In this document: positions 26,983 to 38,315 of the stretch, piece by piece
Layout of the letters: the number at the start of each line of letters is the position of its first letter
How positions within the stretch are numbered: the stretch's first letter is position 1
From: Hemicordylus capensis
Lineage: Eukaryota > Chordata > Lepidosauria > Squamata > Cordylidae
Assembly: GCF_027244095.1 (NCBI RefSeq)
Contig: NC_069662.1
Span: 11,620,501-11,684,500 of the forward strand
DNA length: 64,000 nucleotides
Direction of reading: 5' to 3'
Translations under genes and position numbers: made by a program
The notes under the pieces: generated by a model
The model's input: only the letters and a program-made list of their open reading frames with translations
Databases searched by the model: none
Told to the model about the DNA's origin: nothing

Positions 26983-27118
26983 CAGTGTTCCCTCCAACAG
27001 GGATTCCCAAATGTTGTTCACTACAACTCCCAGAATCCCTAGCTGCAATGGCCTTTGGCTGGGGATTATGGGAGTTGTAGTCAACAACATCTGGGAATCT
27101 CTGTTAGAGGGAACACTG
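26983..27118. mobile_element. hAT-type palindromic MITE (CAGTGTTCCCTC family)
   Basis: The ends CAGTGTTCCCTCCAACAG and CTGTTAGAGGGAACACTG are inverted copies. Flanks AAGAGGAT and AAGGGGAT match at 7 of 8 bases, the 8-bp duplication expected for hAT. The core reads CACTACAACTCCCAGAATCC and its complement GGATTATGGGAGTTGTAGT. Confidence 0.9.
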
Positions 27119-29344
27119 AAGGGGATAATGGCTAAAGCAAGACTACAGAGTGTTTTTCCTGTCCTCTTAGGATGCAGCTTCTTTTACACACTCACTCACT
27201 CACTCACTCCTTGGGGAGCCAATGCTTCACTGCCAGCCTCTCCGCTGAGCGCCTATATTATGACAAGGACAAAACACTGCAGACTAGTTTCCCAGTGCAA
27301 ACAGACAGCCATCATCTCCCAGGAGATAAACCAAGAGAGGCAGTTGGGACACAGAATCCCTTAGGCACTGGCTGGCTGGCTACACAATCTATCTTCTCTG
27401 TCTGATGCTGGTGCATGTGGAGATGTGGGAGAAAGGAAACAGGCTTCCTGGCTCCATTGGGTCTCCAGTGGTGGGGAACTGGACAGTCATGTCAGTCCAT
27501 TAGAGAAAGCCTTCCTAACAGTGAAACATGGCAATGGTGAAATGGCCTATATTTACAGCGTGGGTTTGCATACAGTGTCAACATGACCTGAAAGAAGGAA
27601 GGAGTGGGTGGGACGCATGCATGCATGCATGCTTGGTGTAAACTGGGTCTAATGAAGGAAGGGGAAATATAGTGAATGTGAGAAATGGGCTTTGCAAATA
27701 ACATAGTATACGCAGAAGATTACAAATGCTTTAAGGAAACTGAAGGATTAGACTCAGACGCTGACTGTCTGAAGGAGGGAGGGGCAGATGCACATGCATC
27801 ACTGCTCAGTTTAGTTGGACAAGAATTGTGCAAGTCAACAAGGAAAAAAGATGGCTTGCCAACTTTCACAATTCAAGATATCTCAAAATTGTTTACAGCC
27901 CAAATCTAGGCACAGTTTCTTAGAAATGACGTGTTTTGTAAAACTATGAAACATTTATATCCCTCTTTTCTCACTAAAGAATATTCAAAGCAACTAACAA
28001 GCAAAAGGAAAGTGAGCTAATTATAGAACAGAAAACAAAATTTTGTTAACATTCTTGAGATGCATCCATGACAGGGGACTGGATGGGGTCTTTTTGGTGA
28101 ATCACACCCTTAATATTTTGCAGTATCCTTATTACAAATAAAGAGGTTAAGATTCGCCAGAAAACCCCTCATCCGATCCCCTGACACGAGTCAGGACTAA
28201 GGACCATTTACAAGTTACACTCGTAACCAACCAACCATACACAAACCAGGTTAAAGGTTTGGTCACACAACTCTACTGCTAAAACAATCCCTTTATCTTA
28301 TTCTTATCCATGAAATGCCTGCCTGAATCTCAACATTCTCATATCCGCAAAACTGTAAAGCTCTGGCTTTGGCTAACCTCCAGAGCAAGAAGGCATTCAA
28401 GGGCATTCCTCCCACTTCATTATTGCACAATCTTCAGTTTCATCTTCAGCTATTGGGGAGTCATTCCATTACGAACACAACCCAAAGGAGTGGTGTGTGT
28501 GTGCATGCATGCATTGCGCACGCACACACACATACACACAGAGGAGAGTGCACATGCACACACACATGCACACAGAGGAGAGAGAGACTTGTCCAATGTA
28601 CTTCTTAATTTTTGAGATTCAAAAAGAATTCATGTGTGAGAGAAATAACTGTCACAAGACAGTTAGTAAGAGTGCATATTGTATAAACCACAGCCTGTTG
28701 AGAGTTCAGTGTTGCCATTCATAGACCCCACCACAGAAGATGTGACTTTGACTCAGTGGTGATTGGGCAAGACCAGACCTCTGAGACACCTGCCCCCCCC
28801 ACCCCGTTTTAAAAATGCATTAGACAAGGGAATCAACAAGATTAAGGGAACTGAAAATCTTCAAGTCATTTCCCATAAGACTTGCTCAGCATTTCCTGAC
28901 AGAAGACAAAAAACAAAAAACAAAACAAAACAGGGGAGATTCGAAAAGCTGAATGGATCAACACCACCAATACTCTCAAAAAAGAAGCAGTAGCCTGAAG
29001 AAAACACAACCTGCCCCCTGTAGAGCTAATCCCAGATCAGGAAATTTGGGAGGTGAACTATTATTTCTGTGACAGACCGACATATATATTAAGCCAAGAT
29101 GCAAGAGGACAAGAGCGTTTCAAGGAATTTCAGAAAGCTAAAACAGGAAAATCCAGTCTGAAAATCCAGTCTGAAAGTACAGTGCCATGCAAATAAATAA
29201 ATAAATAAATCTACAAAAAAAAGTAGTTTCTACTAAAGGCATTCATGACTTGAGACAAACCCCTTCATCAACCTTGCATTTTCCAAGGCACAAAAGAGAT
29301 CCTTTTCTATCTGCAGTACAGGCAGGAGTTGAACTATCCTTCCC

Positions 29345-29655
29345 AAAATGTTAAAACATAGTAACATAGGAAGCTGTCAAATACTGAGTCAGACCATTGG
29401 TCTCAGTATTGTCTTCACAGATTGGCAGCAGCTTCTCCAAGGTTGCAAGCAGGAATCTCTCTCAGCCCTATCTTGGAGATGCTTCCAGGGAGGGAACTTG
29501 GAACCTTCTGCTCTTCCCAAAGCAGCTCCATCCCTTAAGGGGAATCTCTTACAGTGCTCATGCATCATCTCCCATTCATATGCAACCAGGGCAGACCCTG
29601 CTTAGCTAAGGGGACAAGTCATACTTGCTGCCACAAGACCAGCTCTCCTCCCTAG
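29345..29655 (-). mobile_element. Dispersed tRNA-SINE or CR1-tail repeat, antisense
   Basis: ACATAGGAAGCTGTCAAATA, CTGAGTCAGACCATTGGTCT and CCAAGGTTGCAAGCAGGAAT match, in reverse, the repeat at 35.6-35.9 kb and the partial copy at 48.1 kb. It ends at the reversed GCTTAGCTAAGGGGACAAGT head. I cannot settle whether it is a SINE with a CR1 tail or a CR1 end. Confidence 0.65.
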
Positions 29656-29751
29656 GACCACAAACTACTAAAAACACTGTGCATCCCCAACACATCCATA
29701 AGTCGTCTTCTACTATCAAGAGCCCTACAAGTCATCATCTTCCATTTACAA

Positions 29752-29854
29752 CAGGGATGCACAACTTCGGTCTCCCAGTCATAGTGGCCAATAGTCAGGG
29801 GTGATGGGAGTTGTAGTCCAACATCTGCAGGAGGGTCAAAACCATGCAGCCCTG
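29752..29854. mobile_element. hAT-type palindromic MITE, internally deleted
   Basis: Ends CAGGGATGCACAACTTCGG and CATGCAGCCCTG belong to the CAGGCCTGCTCAACTT family. Only the right half of the core is intact (GGGTGATGGGAGTTGTAGTC). It lies 70 bp downstream of the KCC3a exon donor, inside the intron. Confidence 0.8.
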
Positions 29855-29923
29855 ATCTACAACATGCTCTAGCTTCCTAGGTGCATACATCCTCTCCCAC
29901 TCAACATGCCAAAGGCAACCTAC

Positions 29924-30170
29924 CTTCAGCCACATCTGTGTGGGGATTGGTAGTCTTCTCATTAGGGGGCTCAGCTGCTTCAGTAGCCAGCGACGTGGTT
30001 GCTCTAGAAAAGTCACTGGCACCCTCACTGCGGCTTGTTTCAGGGACACTTTCACGGGAGCTGAAGCGGACACGGGAGCTGGAGCGAGAACTGAGGTCCG
30101 GGCTGGTGTCAGACAGGCCCGGGATATCATCAATTTTAGTGGGGGTTACCATGAACCGTACAGAAGCCAT
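29924..30170 (-). CDS. SLC12A6: SLC12A6 first coding exon 1a (KCC3a N-terminus)
   Basis: Reading minus from 30,170 the exon encodes [18 protein letters not shown], then [20 protein letters not shown] and [11 protein letters not shown], nearly identical to human KCC3a. It continues [15 protein letters not shown] and ends DVAE with the donor GAAG/GTAGG in phase 1. The RFMV at residues 5-8 is the known SPAK/OSR1 docking motif that links WNK signalling to the transporter; the Ser/Thr-rich part follows. Human KCC3a begins nine codons earlier (MHPPETTTKM); here the aligned upstream codons (PSTSVAKM) have no in-frame ATG, so I take ATG 30,170 as the start. Length is 82 codons plus one base. Confidence 0.95.
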
Positions 30171-31369
30171 CTTGGCAACAGATGTGGAAGGAAAAAAAAT
30201 AATTACTTTAACCAAGAGTTGACTGAAGGGCTAAGCAGTAAGAGGAAGACCACCACTCAAGAGGGCACAGATGCCAACAGTGTTACCAGATGCTGTCTCT
30301 CAAGAGAAAGCTTCATGTCTAGCATTGATGCACAACTCTTTGCTGCAACGTGGTATCTAGACATCAATAGCTGTTAGGTATATTTTCCACAAGTACAGCC
30401 AAAGGTGGAGTAAGGATGATACCCCATGATTTTGCAGGCTAGTATTTCATAGATGATTAGTCCAAAGATTCCCATTTATCAGGCAAATAGGTCAGCGTTC
30501 TGTTCCCATAAGCAACTATAGATCCAAATGAAAGTTGTAATATTTATCTGCCCAAGGGCTAAACAGCAAACTCCTGGTTAATGTTAGCCCACAAGAAGAT
30601 GTCTCACAAATTCTTGTGAAAATGTCTGTTTTTAAGCAAATATTTGTGGCACAGCAAAATGCATAGAAGACAATGTCTCACTGCAAAGAACTGCAAAGGA
30701 GTATGAAAAGGCTAGAGTGTTCGTGGTGAAAGTAAGAGCATAATCCACTTGTTTCCAATGTAGCATGCAAGGAAAGAGTGTGTCCTTTGTTGCAAATATC
30801 CCTTTGTTTCTGGTGCAGAAATCACAGTTAAAGGGGCTTCATATCCCAGAACAAGGTGGAGAAGTTTCCCAGCGTCCTGGTGCAAGAACTTTAGAAACAG
30901 AAAGCGTGATTATCCTGTAAGATGTTGTCAGTGTAAAGGATGCACAATTGCTCCACAGGCTCCTGGTGGTTTTTCAAAAGTCCTGGCATGAGAAGATAAA
31001 CATTAGATGTGGCCTAGTGCAAGATAACAGTTAGAGGGGGCCCAATGCACCAGCTCTCTGACAGCATGTGAGAACATACAGTACATTCCCTATAGAGCCT
31101 TGAAGAAACAGAGCAAATATATGTATATGGGTGTATCTCTTTCCCACAAAACTGCAAGGATGAGTCATTTCTGTATGGGGCCACTCGGCATGCAACGTGC
31201 TAGCGCTGAAGTCCCTACACTTGGGTGCACATCTGTTATCCCATTAGGCACTAAGGCAGGTTCAAGACCGTAACTGCAAAGGAATTTGCAGTGAGGGGAG
31301 CACAGAAGTATGAACATATTATCACCCCTCAGGCAACAAGGGATGCCATTTGGAAATGCTGTCAAGAGC

Positions 31370-32330
31370 GCCATGGTGTGCACATCTCTTGGACGGTGCG
31401 GCGGGGGGGGGGGGGGGGCGGGGGGGAGAGAGGAGAAAGAGCGCACAGAAGGCAGCCGAGGGACTACACAAGTCCACTGCAAGGAAAAGGATGACAGGAA
31501 TGAGGCTGAGCAAGGCCGAAGGAGGCAGGGCATGGCCCGAGGTGTGCGAGGGACCCTCGGCGCAGAGGGCACACAAGACAACAGCGACGTGCAAGACGTG
31601 CAAGGCAATGGTGCCAGTGGCGTGCAAGATCTCTGTGCCTGGGCAGAAAGGACACGTCCCAGCATTTTAGCTAGCTAGCAAGCAGGTCGGTCTCCTGAAA
31701 GACCCGGAGTGAGTGAGCTGCCGTGAGTGCTGTGCAAGAGCTCCTGCAGTGGCAGGGGTGCTGGGTAGGACTGAGGAAAGAGGAGGGGGAGGAAGACGGG
31801 GGTACAGGTGTATCTATTCCACCTCGCCCGATGCACTGTGCAGACGTGGGGGCTGAAACTGCGCGTGCGCAGCTCCTTCTCTGTCTCTCTCTTCCGCCCC
31901 CCCACCCTCGGCATGGACAGCCCCCAAGAAAGTCGAGGGGGCCGTGAGTGACCGTTAATTGTTTACCTGAGGCGCGCGCTGCGGCTGCTCTCCCAACGTT
32001 CTGAAGGGGCTCGCGCTCGGTCTCTTTCTTTCTCAGAGGCGCGCGCCGAGGGTGGCTGTTATTATTGCCGCTGCGACGGCAGCTGCTGCCCGCGCGCGTC
32101 TACTGCCGCTCATCTCAGATGCCGGCTCCAGTATGGGAGGGGGGCGGGAGGAAAAGAGCAGAACTCTTCTCAGTTGTCCTCATCCTCCCCCGCTGCCCCC
32201 CGCCCCTCCGCTTGGCACATGCGCAGAAAGCGAATAGCGGCTACTGTTGCTGGGGTTTGCCTCTCGTCAAAGAGCGGCTTGAGGGGTGGTGGGGGGAGGT
32301 AACCGAGGGTGGCGTGTGCGTTGGTCGGGA
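31370..32330. promoter_or_regulatory. SLC12A6: CpG-rich promoter region of SLC12A6
   Basis: This is the most CpG-dense part of the window, with GCGCGC clusters at about 31,970-32,100, GGGCGG-type boxes and a run of about 22 G near 31,402-31,425. It lies 1.2-2.2 kb upstream of the KCC3a start on the minus strand and corresponds to the expected promoter and 5' untranslated region. Overlapping GC-rich open frames on both strands are by-products of base composition. I cannot place the start site exactly. Confidence 0.7.
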
Positions 32331-32368
32331 ACGTGTGTTGAGGAGGGGGGGCTACAAAAACGCGAGGG

Positions 32369-32384
32369 TTGCTGGGAGGTGTAG
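32369..32384 (-). promoter_or_regulatory. ZNF143/SBS-like motif near the SLC12A6 CpG region
   Basis: The minus strand reads ACTACACCTCCCAGCAA, close to the ZNF143 site ACTACAATTCCCAGAATGC. The 3' part is weaker than at NOP10. Its position at the edge of the CpG-rich region fits a promoter element, but binding is inferred. Confidence 0.4.
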
Positions 32385-32959
32385 TTTTGTTTGTTTGTTC
32401 GTTTGTTGAGGGGGGCAGCAATGAAGCCCCCGGAAAACGGATGGGCGTGAGGCCGAGGAGAGTATTTGACAGCCAAAAAGGAGGAAACCTTGTGAAGTTT
32501 AGCTTATGGCCCGCCCCATGGAATAGGCTGAAGGCGGATGAAGGGCATTTAGTCCCTCCAAACAAACCCCCACATTTTGAGGGACGACTGTGTAAAGAGG
32601 TTTAGCTTCAATGTGATTACATGATTAGCCCCGCGGCGGGTCATAGCAGCACAGACAGAAGACACTGAAGCATAAGCACCAGTGTATAGGAAACAAATAG
32701 TTATTATATCCCTCTCCTCGAAATATATACAAAAGAAAGACTACTCTCTTCCCCAGTCGCTGTTCTGCCAAAGGTCCGGCTCTTGACTTGATACTGGCGA
32801 CATTTTGAACTATTAGGAGAAGAAGGGCATATTGACGATGGCAAGGCAACAACCTTTACAGGGGGAGCTAATATGGAGGGCCTTCGACATACCAAAGAAG
32901 AATGGAACATTGCAGCTGGAGAAGGGCCTCTAGTCCAGAGCTTTTTTCTCAGTGCAGGA

Positions 32960-33450
32960 AACTGCTACAGCCTCATTGACAGACGCCTGTCCAGCCTCTG
33001 GCTGAGAATCTCCAGCAAAAGAAATCCCATCACTGCACCAGGCAGATGGAGCCATTCTTATCCTTAGGAAATCCCTCCTCATCATGCCGCGTCTAGCCTG
33101 AGCCTGCTTCCTTGTAAATTCAAGCTGTTGGTTCCAGCACTAGAAGCAATAGAACAATTTGTAATGGGGTGGCTAACAAATAGTGTATTAATTATCATCA
33201 TCATCATCGGTCCTGCCGTCATGAGCAAGAGAGAACAAGTCTGCACCTTCTATGTGGCAGCCCTTCTGATATTTGAAGACGGCTATCATATCCCTCTCTT
33301 CGCTTCTCCAGGCTAAACATACCCAACTCCTTCAACTGTCCCTCACAGAAGCAGGCCTCAGTTTCCAGACCGCTCACCATCTTTGCTGCCCCCCTGAGCA
33401 TAGACGGAGCACCCAGGTAATCACATCCTCTACAAAATTGCATCTGGAAT
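32960..33450 (-). mobile_element. CR1-like LINE fragment, antisense
   Basis: GGCTATCATATCCCTCTCTT, CTTCTCCAGGCTAAACATAC, CCAACTCCTTCAACTGTCCC and GGTTTCCAGACC-like text reproduce the reversed CR1-type sequence common in reptiles and birds, with a small ATCATCATC insert. It is non-coding. Confidence 0.6.
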
Positions 33451-33455
33451 TGATA

Positions 33456-33680
33456 GAGCCAGCGTGGTGTAGTGGTTAGAGTGCTGGACTAGGACCAGGG
33501 AGACCCGAGTTCAAATCCCCATTAAGCCATGAAACTAGCTGGGTGACTCTGGGCCAGTCACTTCTCTCTCAGCCTAACCTACTTCACAGGGTTGTTGTGA
33601 AAGAGAAACTCAAGTATGTAGTATACCGCTCTGGGCTCCTTGGAGGAAGAGCGGGATATAAATGTAATAATAATAATAAG
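33456..33680 (+). mobile_element. tRNA-derived squamate SINE, sense
   Basis: The head GTGGTGTAGTGGTTAGAG (A box) and GAGTTCAAATCCCC (B box) is followed by CTGGGCCAGTCACTTCTCTC, ACAGGGTTGTTGTG and the tail GAAGAGCGGGATATAAATG with AATAATAATAA. It is full length and little diverged, so fairly young. Related copies lie at 37.5, 44.3 and 47.6 kb. Confidence 0.88.
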
Positions 33681-35344
33681 GGGTAGGGCTTCTGTGTTAG
33701 AATGATGCAGGCTGGCCAGAGTCATGGTACCATATTGGCCACTTGGGTTTTGGAGTGTTAGGGGAACATGAGTTAGCATTGTCGGCCGGGCAATCTTTGG
33801 GCTTTTCCATATGGTCCAGAGGAAGGAGGTCCATATATGCTGGCTTCCACCCAGTAGCAAGCCACTAGCATGCCTGAATCCTGTGCTAGATTCCGCTTCT
33901 GGCATGCCACCACAAGCACTCAGAATGCATGCCTGAGGACACATATCTCTCTCCCTCATTTGCACTCTTGCCCGCAAGGCAGCTGCACCCACCTGATAGC
34001 CCAGAAGAACAGTGCTGCACTGAGCATTGTTAATTCATGCTATGCGTGGTCTCCACTCTGGCTTCCACATCTCAGAGTCAAGCAGCGACAGCCTTCCCGT
34101 TTATTGCCCTTTTACTGGCTTCCCCAACTTCTGCAGTTTCAGCAGCAGGATGTGAGCAAGGAAGAGGCGTTTTAAGGAGCTGTCCTGCCCTTGGCTCAGA
34201 TCAGCCATAAATAAACTTGACTTGAGGCAGGAAATGAAGCAGAGTGAAGTAACACAATGGCAAAACACAGAACTCATGTGTGAGCAATCTTAACACGATT
34301 ACCCCTCCCAATTCCTGCTGCATGTCTACTGACCAACAGGAAACAGGAGTGGAAACCAACAGGAAAACACATCTGATGGACCAAGTGGCCAAACACCCCT
34401 CTCCCAAAGCACCTTTGGGCTCTGACAGGGTGGCAGCACTCACTTATGGCACAATGAAAATTAGGGTACATGGAAGGACAGAGAAAGATCTACTCCTTGT
34501 CTGGGTTCTTCTGTCTGCCTGTTTCCAGATATTTATTACTAGGCTTTTCCCATTTTTTTTTAAAGCACCAAATGCTGTTTATACATTTACAATCACATTG
34601 AGATAATAAAGCACCAATATTACTGACACTGGCCATAATGACAAAGAATAGTGACCTAATAAAATGCTGATTTATTTAAAGCTATCCTGAAAGGACACAT
34701 AAAAGCATGTCTTTGCTGCTGACTAAAATGCAGGGATGGAAGCAGGCAGACCTCTCAGGACATCCCACAGGACCCTGTCCTTTGTGCCCACCTGCCATAC
34801 CTCTAATGGCGAAGGGATGCAGAGAAGGGACTCTGAAGATAATTTCAGTGTTTGGGCAGATTCTTATGGAGGCAAATGGTTCTTAAGTCAATCTGGGACT
34901 AGGCCATTGGGGACTTTAAAGCACAAAAGAGCCTTTTCTAGGACCTTAAGCACACCATACTCATGCAAACATGTCATGACTCACACCAAGCAATAAGGGA
35001 GGGGAGCTCATCTGAATAACTCATGTACAGGTTTTCCCAGTCCTCAGATATCTTATGTCATTTCTGTGTACCTCCACAACCATAATCTCTGTAGCAACAG
35101 AGAGTATGTTTGGTAGTTCCCTGCAAATGAAGGCATGTTCTTGACAGCGCTTACCAATTCCAAAAGTCCTTTTCTGCAAAGATCTGGCAAAGCCCAAGTT
35201 TTTTAAAGATACCTTATTTAGAAAAGCATGTTATAGCCAGGGATGAAAATTACTGGGCCTTATCCTCTGATCTGGGGAATGGGGGGTGGGGGTAGGGTTT
35301 GGAGGAGTATAAAACATGAAAAAATCAGGGGTGCAGGATCTCCT

Positions 35345-35520
35345 TCCTGGATAGGGCCATAATTCAGTGGTAGAGCACCTGCTTGGCAAACAGCTAGTTT
35401 CAGGTTCAATCTCCAGTAACTCCTAGTAGGGCTGGAAAAGACCCATGTCTGAAATTTGGGAGAGCTGCTACCAGTCAGAATAGGCAGTACTGAAGTATAT
35501 GGACTAAGGGTCTGAGCTTC
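35345..35520 (+). mobile_element. tRNA-derived SINE, sense
   Basis: The head AATTCAGTGGTAGAGCACCT and CTTGGCAAACAGCTAGTTTC with AGGTTCAATCTCC (B box) is tRNA-like. The body GGGAGAGCTGCTACCAGTCA continues to GGACTAAGGGTCTGA. A second, shorter relative lies at 52,290-52,440. Confidence 0.7.
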
Positions 35521-35554
35521 ATATGAATTCCCAGCTGTAGTAGGAAAATAAAAC

Positions 35555-35870
35555 TTAATAGCTTAGGCCTGGCTATGCTGGTCATGTGGTAGCAAGCAGG
35601 ACGTCCTCTTAGCTAAGCAGGGTCTGCCCCGGTTGCATATGAAAGGCAGACTAGAAGGGTGAGCACTGTAAGATATTCCTCTTGGGGGATGGATCTGCTC
35701 TGCGAAGAGCATCTAGGTTCCAAGTTTCCTCCCTGGAAGCATCTCTAAGATCGGGCTGAGATTCCTGCCTGCAACCTTGGACAAGCCACTGCCAGTCCGT
35801 GAAGACAATACTGAGCTAGATAGACCAATGGTCCGACTCAGCATATGACAGCTTCCTGTTGACACTGGCT
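35555..35870 (+). mobile_element. Dispersed tRNA-SINE or CR1-tail repeat, sense
   Basis: Same family as 29,345-29,655. It reads TTAGCTAAGCAGGGTCTGCC, GAGCATCTAGGTTCCAAGTT and TGAGCTAGATAGACCAATGG to the end CAGCTTCCTGTTGA. Confidence 0.7.
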
Positions 35871-36831
35871 AAATACTGCCTAGCAGCCACATTGTGTGGC
35901 CTCCCAGGTACATAACCCACTCCTGTAATCCCAGGCAGGTAGCAAAACCAGGTTTCTATACAGCGGCTGAACTCAGGCATTCAGTCAGAAAGTGTTCAGA
36001 CCCGCCTTAGAGGAAAGCTACCAGAGGTGAATGTTCTCTAGTAGTGGGAATTGATATTTTTATCATCTGTTAAGCATGTTAACTCCTGGTCAAAGCAACC
36101 ACTCTCCTTCAGATAATACTGACACAAATTGGACTGGTTATGTACTGCCTCCTAAAGCGAAGTATGTAGTCAAGCTGCTTTAAACTACAGACAAAAAGAA
36201 TTTATAGTAGCAAAGAGAAGATGCAAGAGGACCCCGCGAGACCACTGCCAAGCTGTGAGCTCTTTGCTTTAGAGTGTCAGTAAAATATAGCAACATTGGC
36301 CTTAACCAACTGCCAAGGGCTAGAGACTCTGCAGACTAATAGAAGGGCTGCTTCTGTAAGCTGCCATCTTTACTATGAGCCAGCCCAAGCCCATCTGCAG
36401 CTCTTTCTACTCCTTTTCCTCTGGAGAAATGAGCCTGGACTACATAATGAACTGCCAGGTCCAGGGGAGACTGCCATACACATACTCCTGTATCCATGAC
36501 ACCTCACATTGTATATTTGTGATGGATTTTAATTGCATTTTGAATTGATCTTAGATGAAAAGCAGGATAAAATATAAGCAGATTCAGACTACACAGATCA
36601 CATCTTCATTGCCCCAGCCTCCTCTCTCTCCCTTTGCCAGAGCTCAGAAATAATGCAGACTTCCTGCTCCCTTTCAAATCAGAAGCCCCCTCCTCAATGT
36701 AACCCAATTGGGGGGGGGAGGATGACACCTCCAAGTCACACAATGTTTTATCAGAATGCTAGACCCAGCATTTTGCTCCACCACCACCACTAGCAGTTTT
36801 ATGTTAAAGAAAAAACAATGGAGGATTTCAC

Positions 36832-36837
36832 TTTATT
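36832..36837 (-). terminator. NOP10: Polyadenylation signal of NOP10
   Basis: The minus strand reads AATAAA here, about 270 bp after the NOP10 stop codon. No stronger signal lies between, so the 3' untranslated region should end near 36,810-36,820. Confidence 0.7.
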
Positions 36838-37108
36838 TGCAACCAGAAATGATACAGCTGATTTCAGACAGGTGCATCTGAAGGAATCCAGGCTCTCGCA
36901 CCCAATACAGGCGTTTTCCCCTTCCAGAGAGCATCAAGGAAATAAAAAAAACATTTCAAAGCATTAGCTGTGACACCGGAGAAGTCCTACAGATAAAACA
37001 GAATGTGGAAAGTAGGTCTGCTTCTGAGTCGGCTTCATTGAGGCTGTTTTGGAAGAAGCTCATCTCGATGGAAGACAGCAGTCCCAGCTGACAGCAGAGG
37101 CACGCAGG

Positions 37109-37249
37109 TTACACAACAGGTCGAGGTTGCTGGGTCATCAGGACGCCAAAGCGTTTCTTGATGGTGATCCTGTGCCGGGAATATTTGTCATCCGGAGAGA
37201 AACGGGCAGGATGGGCCGAACATGTTGGCTGGCCAGAGGGGTCCACCTT
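37109..37249 (-). CDS. NOP10: NOP10 exon 2
   Basis: After the acceptor CTTTGCAG the exon encodes [20 protein letters not shown] then [20 protein letters not shown] and QPRPVV, ending in TAA at 37,109. Human NOP10 reads [20 protein letters not shown] and ends [14 protein letters not shown], so nearly every residue agrees. NOP10 is a core protein of H/ACA ribonucleoproteins: it binds dyskerin and NHP2 and is needed for RNA pseudouridylation and for telomerase RNA stability, in the nucleolus and Cajal bodies. The junction is phase 0 with exon 1. Total protein is 64 aa, exactly the human length. Confidence 0.98.
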   Translation of the reverse strand, partial: KVDPSGQPTCSAHPARFSPDDKYSRHRITIKKRFGVLMTQQPRPVV

Positions 37250-37536
37250 CTGCAAAGCAGGGGGAAGAAGGGAGGGCAAGTTGTGAGCAATTCCATTCCC
37301 AGCAGGACTATCCCAACCTGGAAAACCACAAAGCTCCTCAGAGCTTGCCCCAGTATCCCCAACCAACCTCCACACATACACAAAGACAGAACTTGCCCCA
37401 CATCACATTAGCACATTTCAGTGGGCTTGAAGGCACCTAACCATTATTATTATTATAGCATGTTGTAAAAGAACAAATTTAGCTGGTGGGAGCAGAGGAG
37501 AGGTGGTAAAAACAAAGGGCAAATTGACTTGACAGC

Positions 37537-37775
37537 ACACTAGCATGGTGTAGTGGTTGGAGTGCTGGACTAGGACCGGGGAGACCCAAGTTCAAATCCC
37601 CATTCAGCCATGAGACTAGCTGCGTGACTCTGGGCCAGTCACTTCTCTCTCAGCCTAACCTACTTCACAGGGTTGTTGTGAGGAGAAACTCAAGGATGTA
37701 GCACACTGCTCTGGGCTCCTTTGAGGAAGAGCGGAATATAAATGTAAAAAAAATTAAAACTAAATAAATAAATAA
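37537..37775 (+). mobile_element. tRNA-derived squamate SINE, sense, in the NOP10 intron
   Basis: CATGGTGTAGTGGTTGGAGT, GAGACCCAAGTTCAAATCCC, ACAGGGTTGTTGTG and GAAGAGCGGAATATAAATG match the 33.5-kb copy closely. It lies in the single NOP10 intron in the direction opposite to the gene. Confidence 0.88.
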
Positions 37776-38089
37776 AAATGCAAGACAGACAGAAAGAAAT
37801 GAAACTCCAGATGGAACCGGGTTTGTGGCTAATTTCTTGGCAATGACGTTAACGCCTCTTCCCATATTTTTTGTGTTCCTGCTGTCTTTACAGGGATCAC
37901 TGCAAACTCAGGAGAAACATTCCATCCAGAGAAGTAAGCTGCCAAGCAATACCTTCTGTTTCAGGATGTCTCTTAACCTGAACTGCGTGTCCCCTCACCC
38001 ATGTCCCAAGTTTGGCATTCCCAATGGATCTACAGGCCCTTGGTGATTCACCTAGGTCAAAGCCTTGCCATCTTTCAGAAGAGAAAACT

Positions 38090-38315
38090 GTTCTATTTAG
38101 GCTGGTTAGATTTAGATTGTGTGTGCTTATGATGTTTAATATGCCTTAATGTGTTTAATATGTGTTTAGTGTGATTGATTGTTTTTAATCTGACCTTAAA
38201 AAAATAATAATTTTATTACTTGTATCTGTATCTATGTTATTGTTGTAAGCTGCCCCGAGCAGTATTGCACTGGAGGGGCGGGGTATAAATATTTTAAATA
38301 AATAAATAATTAAAT
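38090..38315 (+). mobile_element. L2-like LINE 3' tail
   Basis: TGTTGTAAGCTGCCCCGAGC, ATTGCACTGGAGGGGCGGGG and TATAAATATTTTAAATAAAT form a standard L2 3' terminus. It lies in the NOP10 intron, antisense to the gene. Confidence 0.72.

Larger units (their letters stand above)
16291..29923 (-). other. SLC12A6: SLC12A6 intron between exon 1a and exon 1b
   Basis: This 13.6-kb stretch is intronic for KCC3a and upstream sequence for KCC3b. It contains the 18.1-18.6 kb foldback, old SINE fragments at 19.4 and 23.5 kb, a MITE and Sauria SINE pair at 21.6-22.0 kb, a local duplication at 26.6 kb, a MITE at 27.0 kb and reversed LINE or SINE sequence at 29.3-29.9 kb. I see no further gene in 16,750-18,050, 20,000-21,550, 22,000-23,480, 23,680-26,550 or 27,130-29,330. 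Confidence 0.75.
33690..36810. other. Intergenic sequence between SLC12A6 and NOP10
   Basis: Apart from the repeats listed separately (35.3-35.9 kb) I see only degraded sequence. The part at 34,612-34,945 resembles the LINE-like repeat of 12.1-12.7 kb. No coding gene is supported. Confidence 0.6.

Noticed and set aside
31165-31678. Overlapping GC-rich open frames of 100-166 codons on both strands
   Set aside because: They overlap in several frames, lack similarity to known proteins and lie in the CpG-rich promoter region, where stop codons are rare by composition.
33456-33530. tRNA gene suggested by A-box and B-box motifs (also at 21.7, 35.3, 37.5, 47.7 kb)
   Set aside because: These are heads of SINEs: the cloverleaf is not complete, and each is followed by the SINE body and tail.
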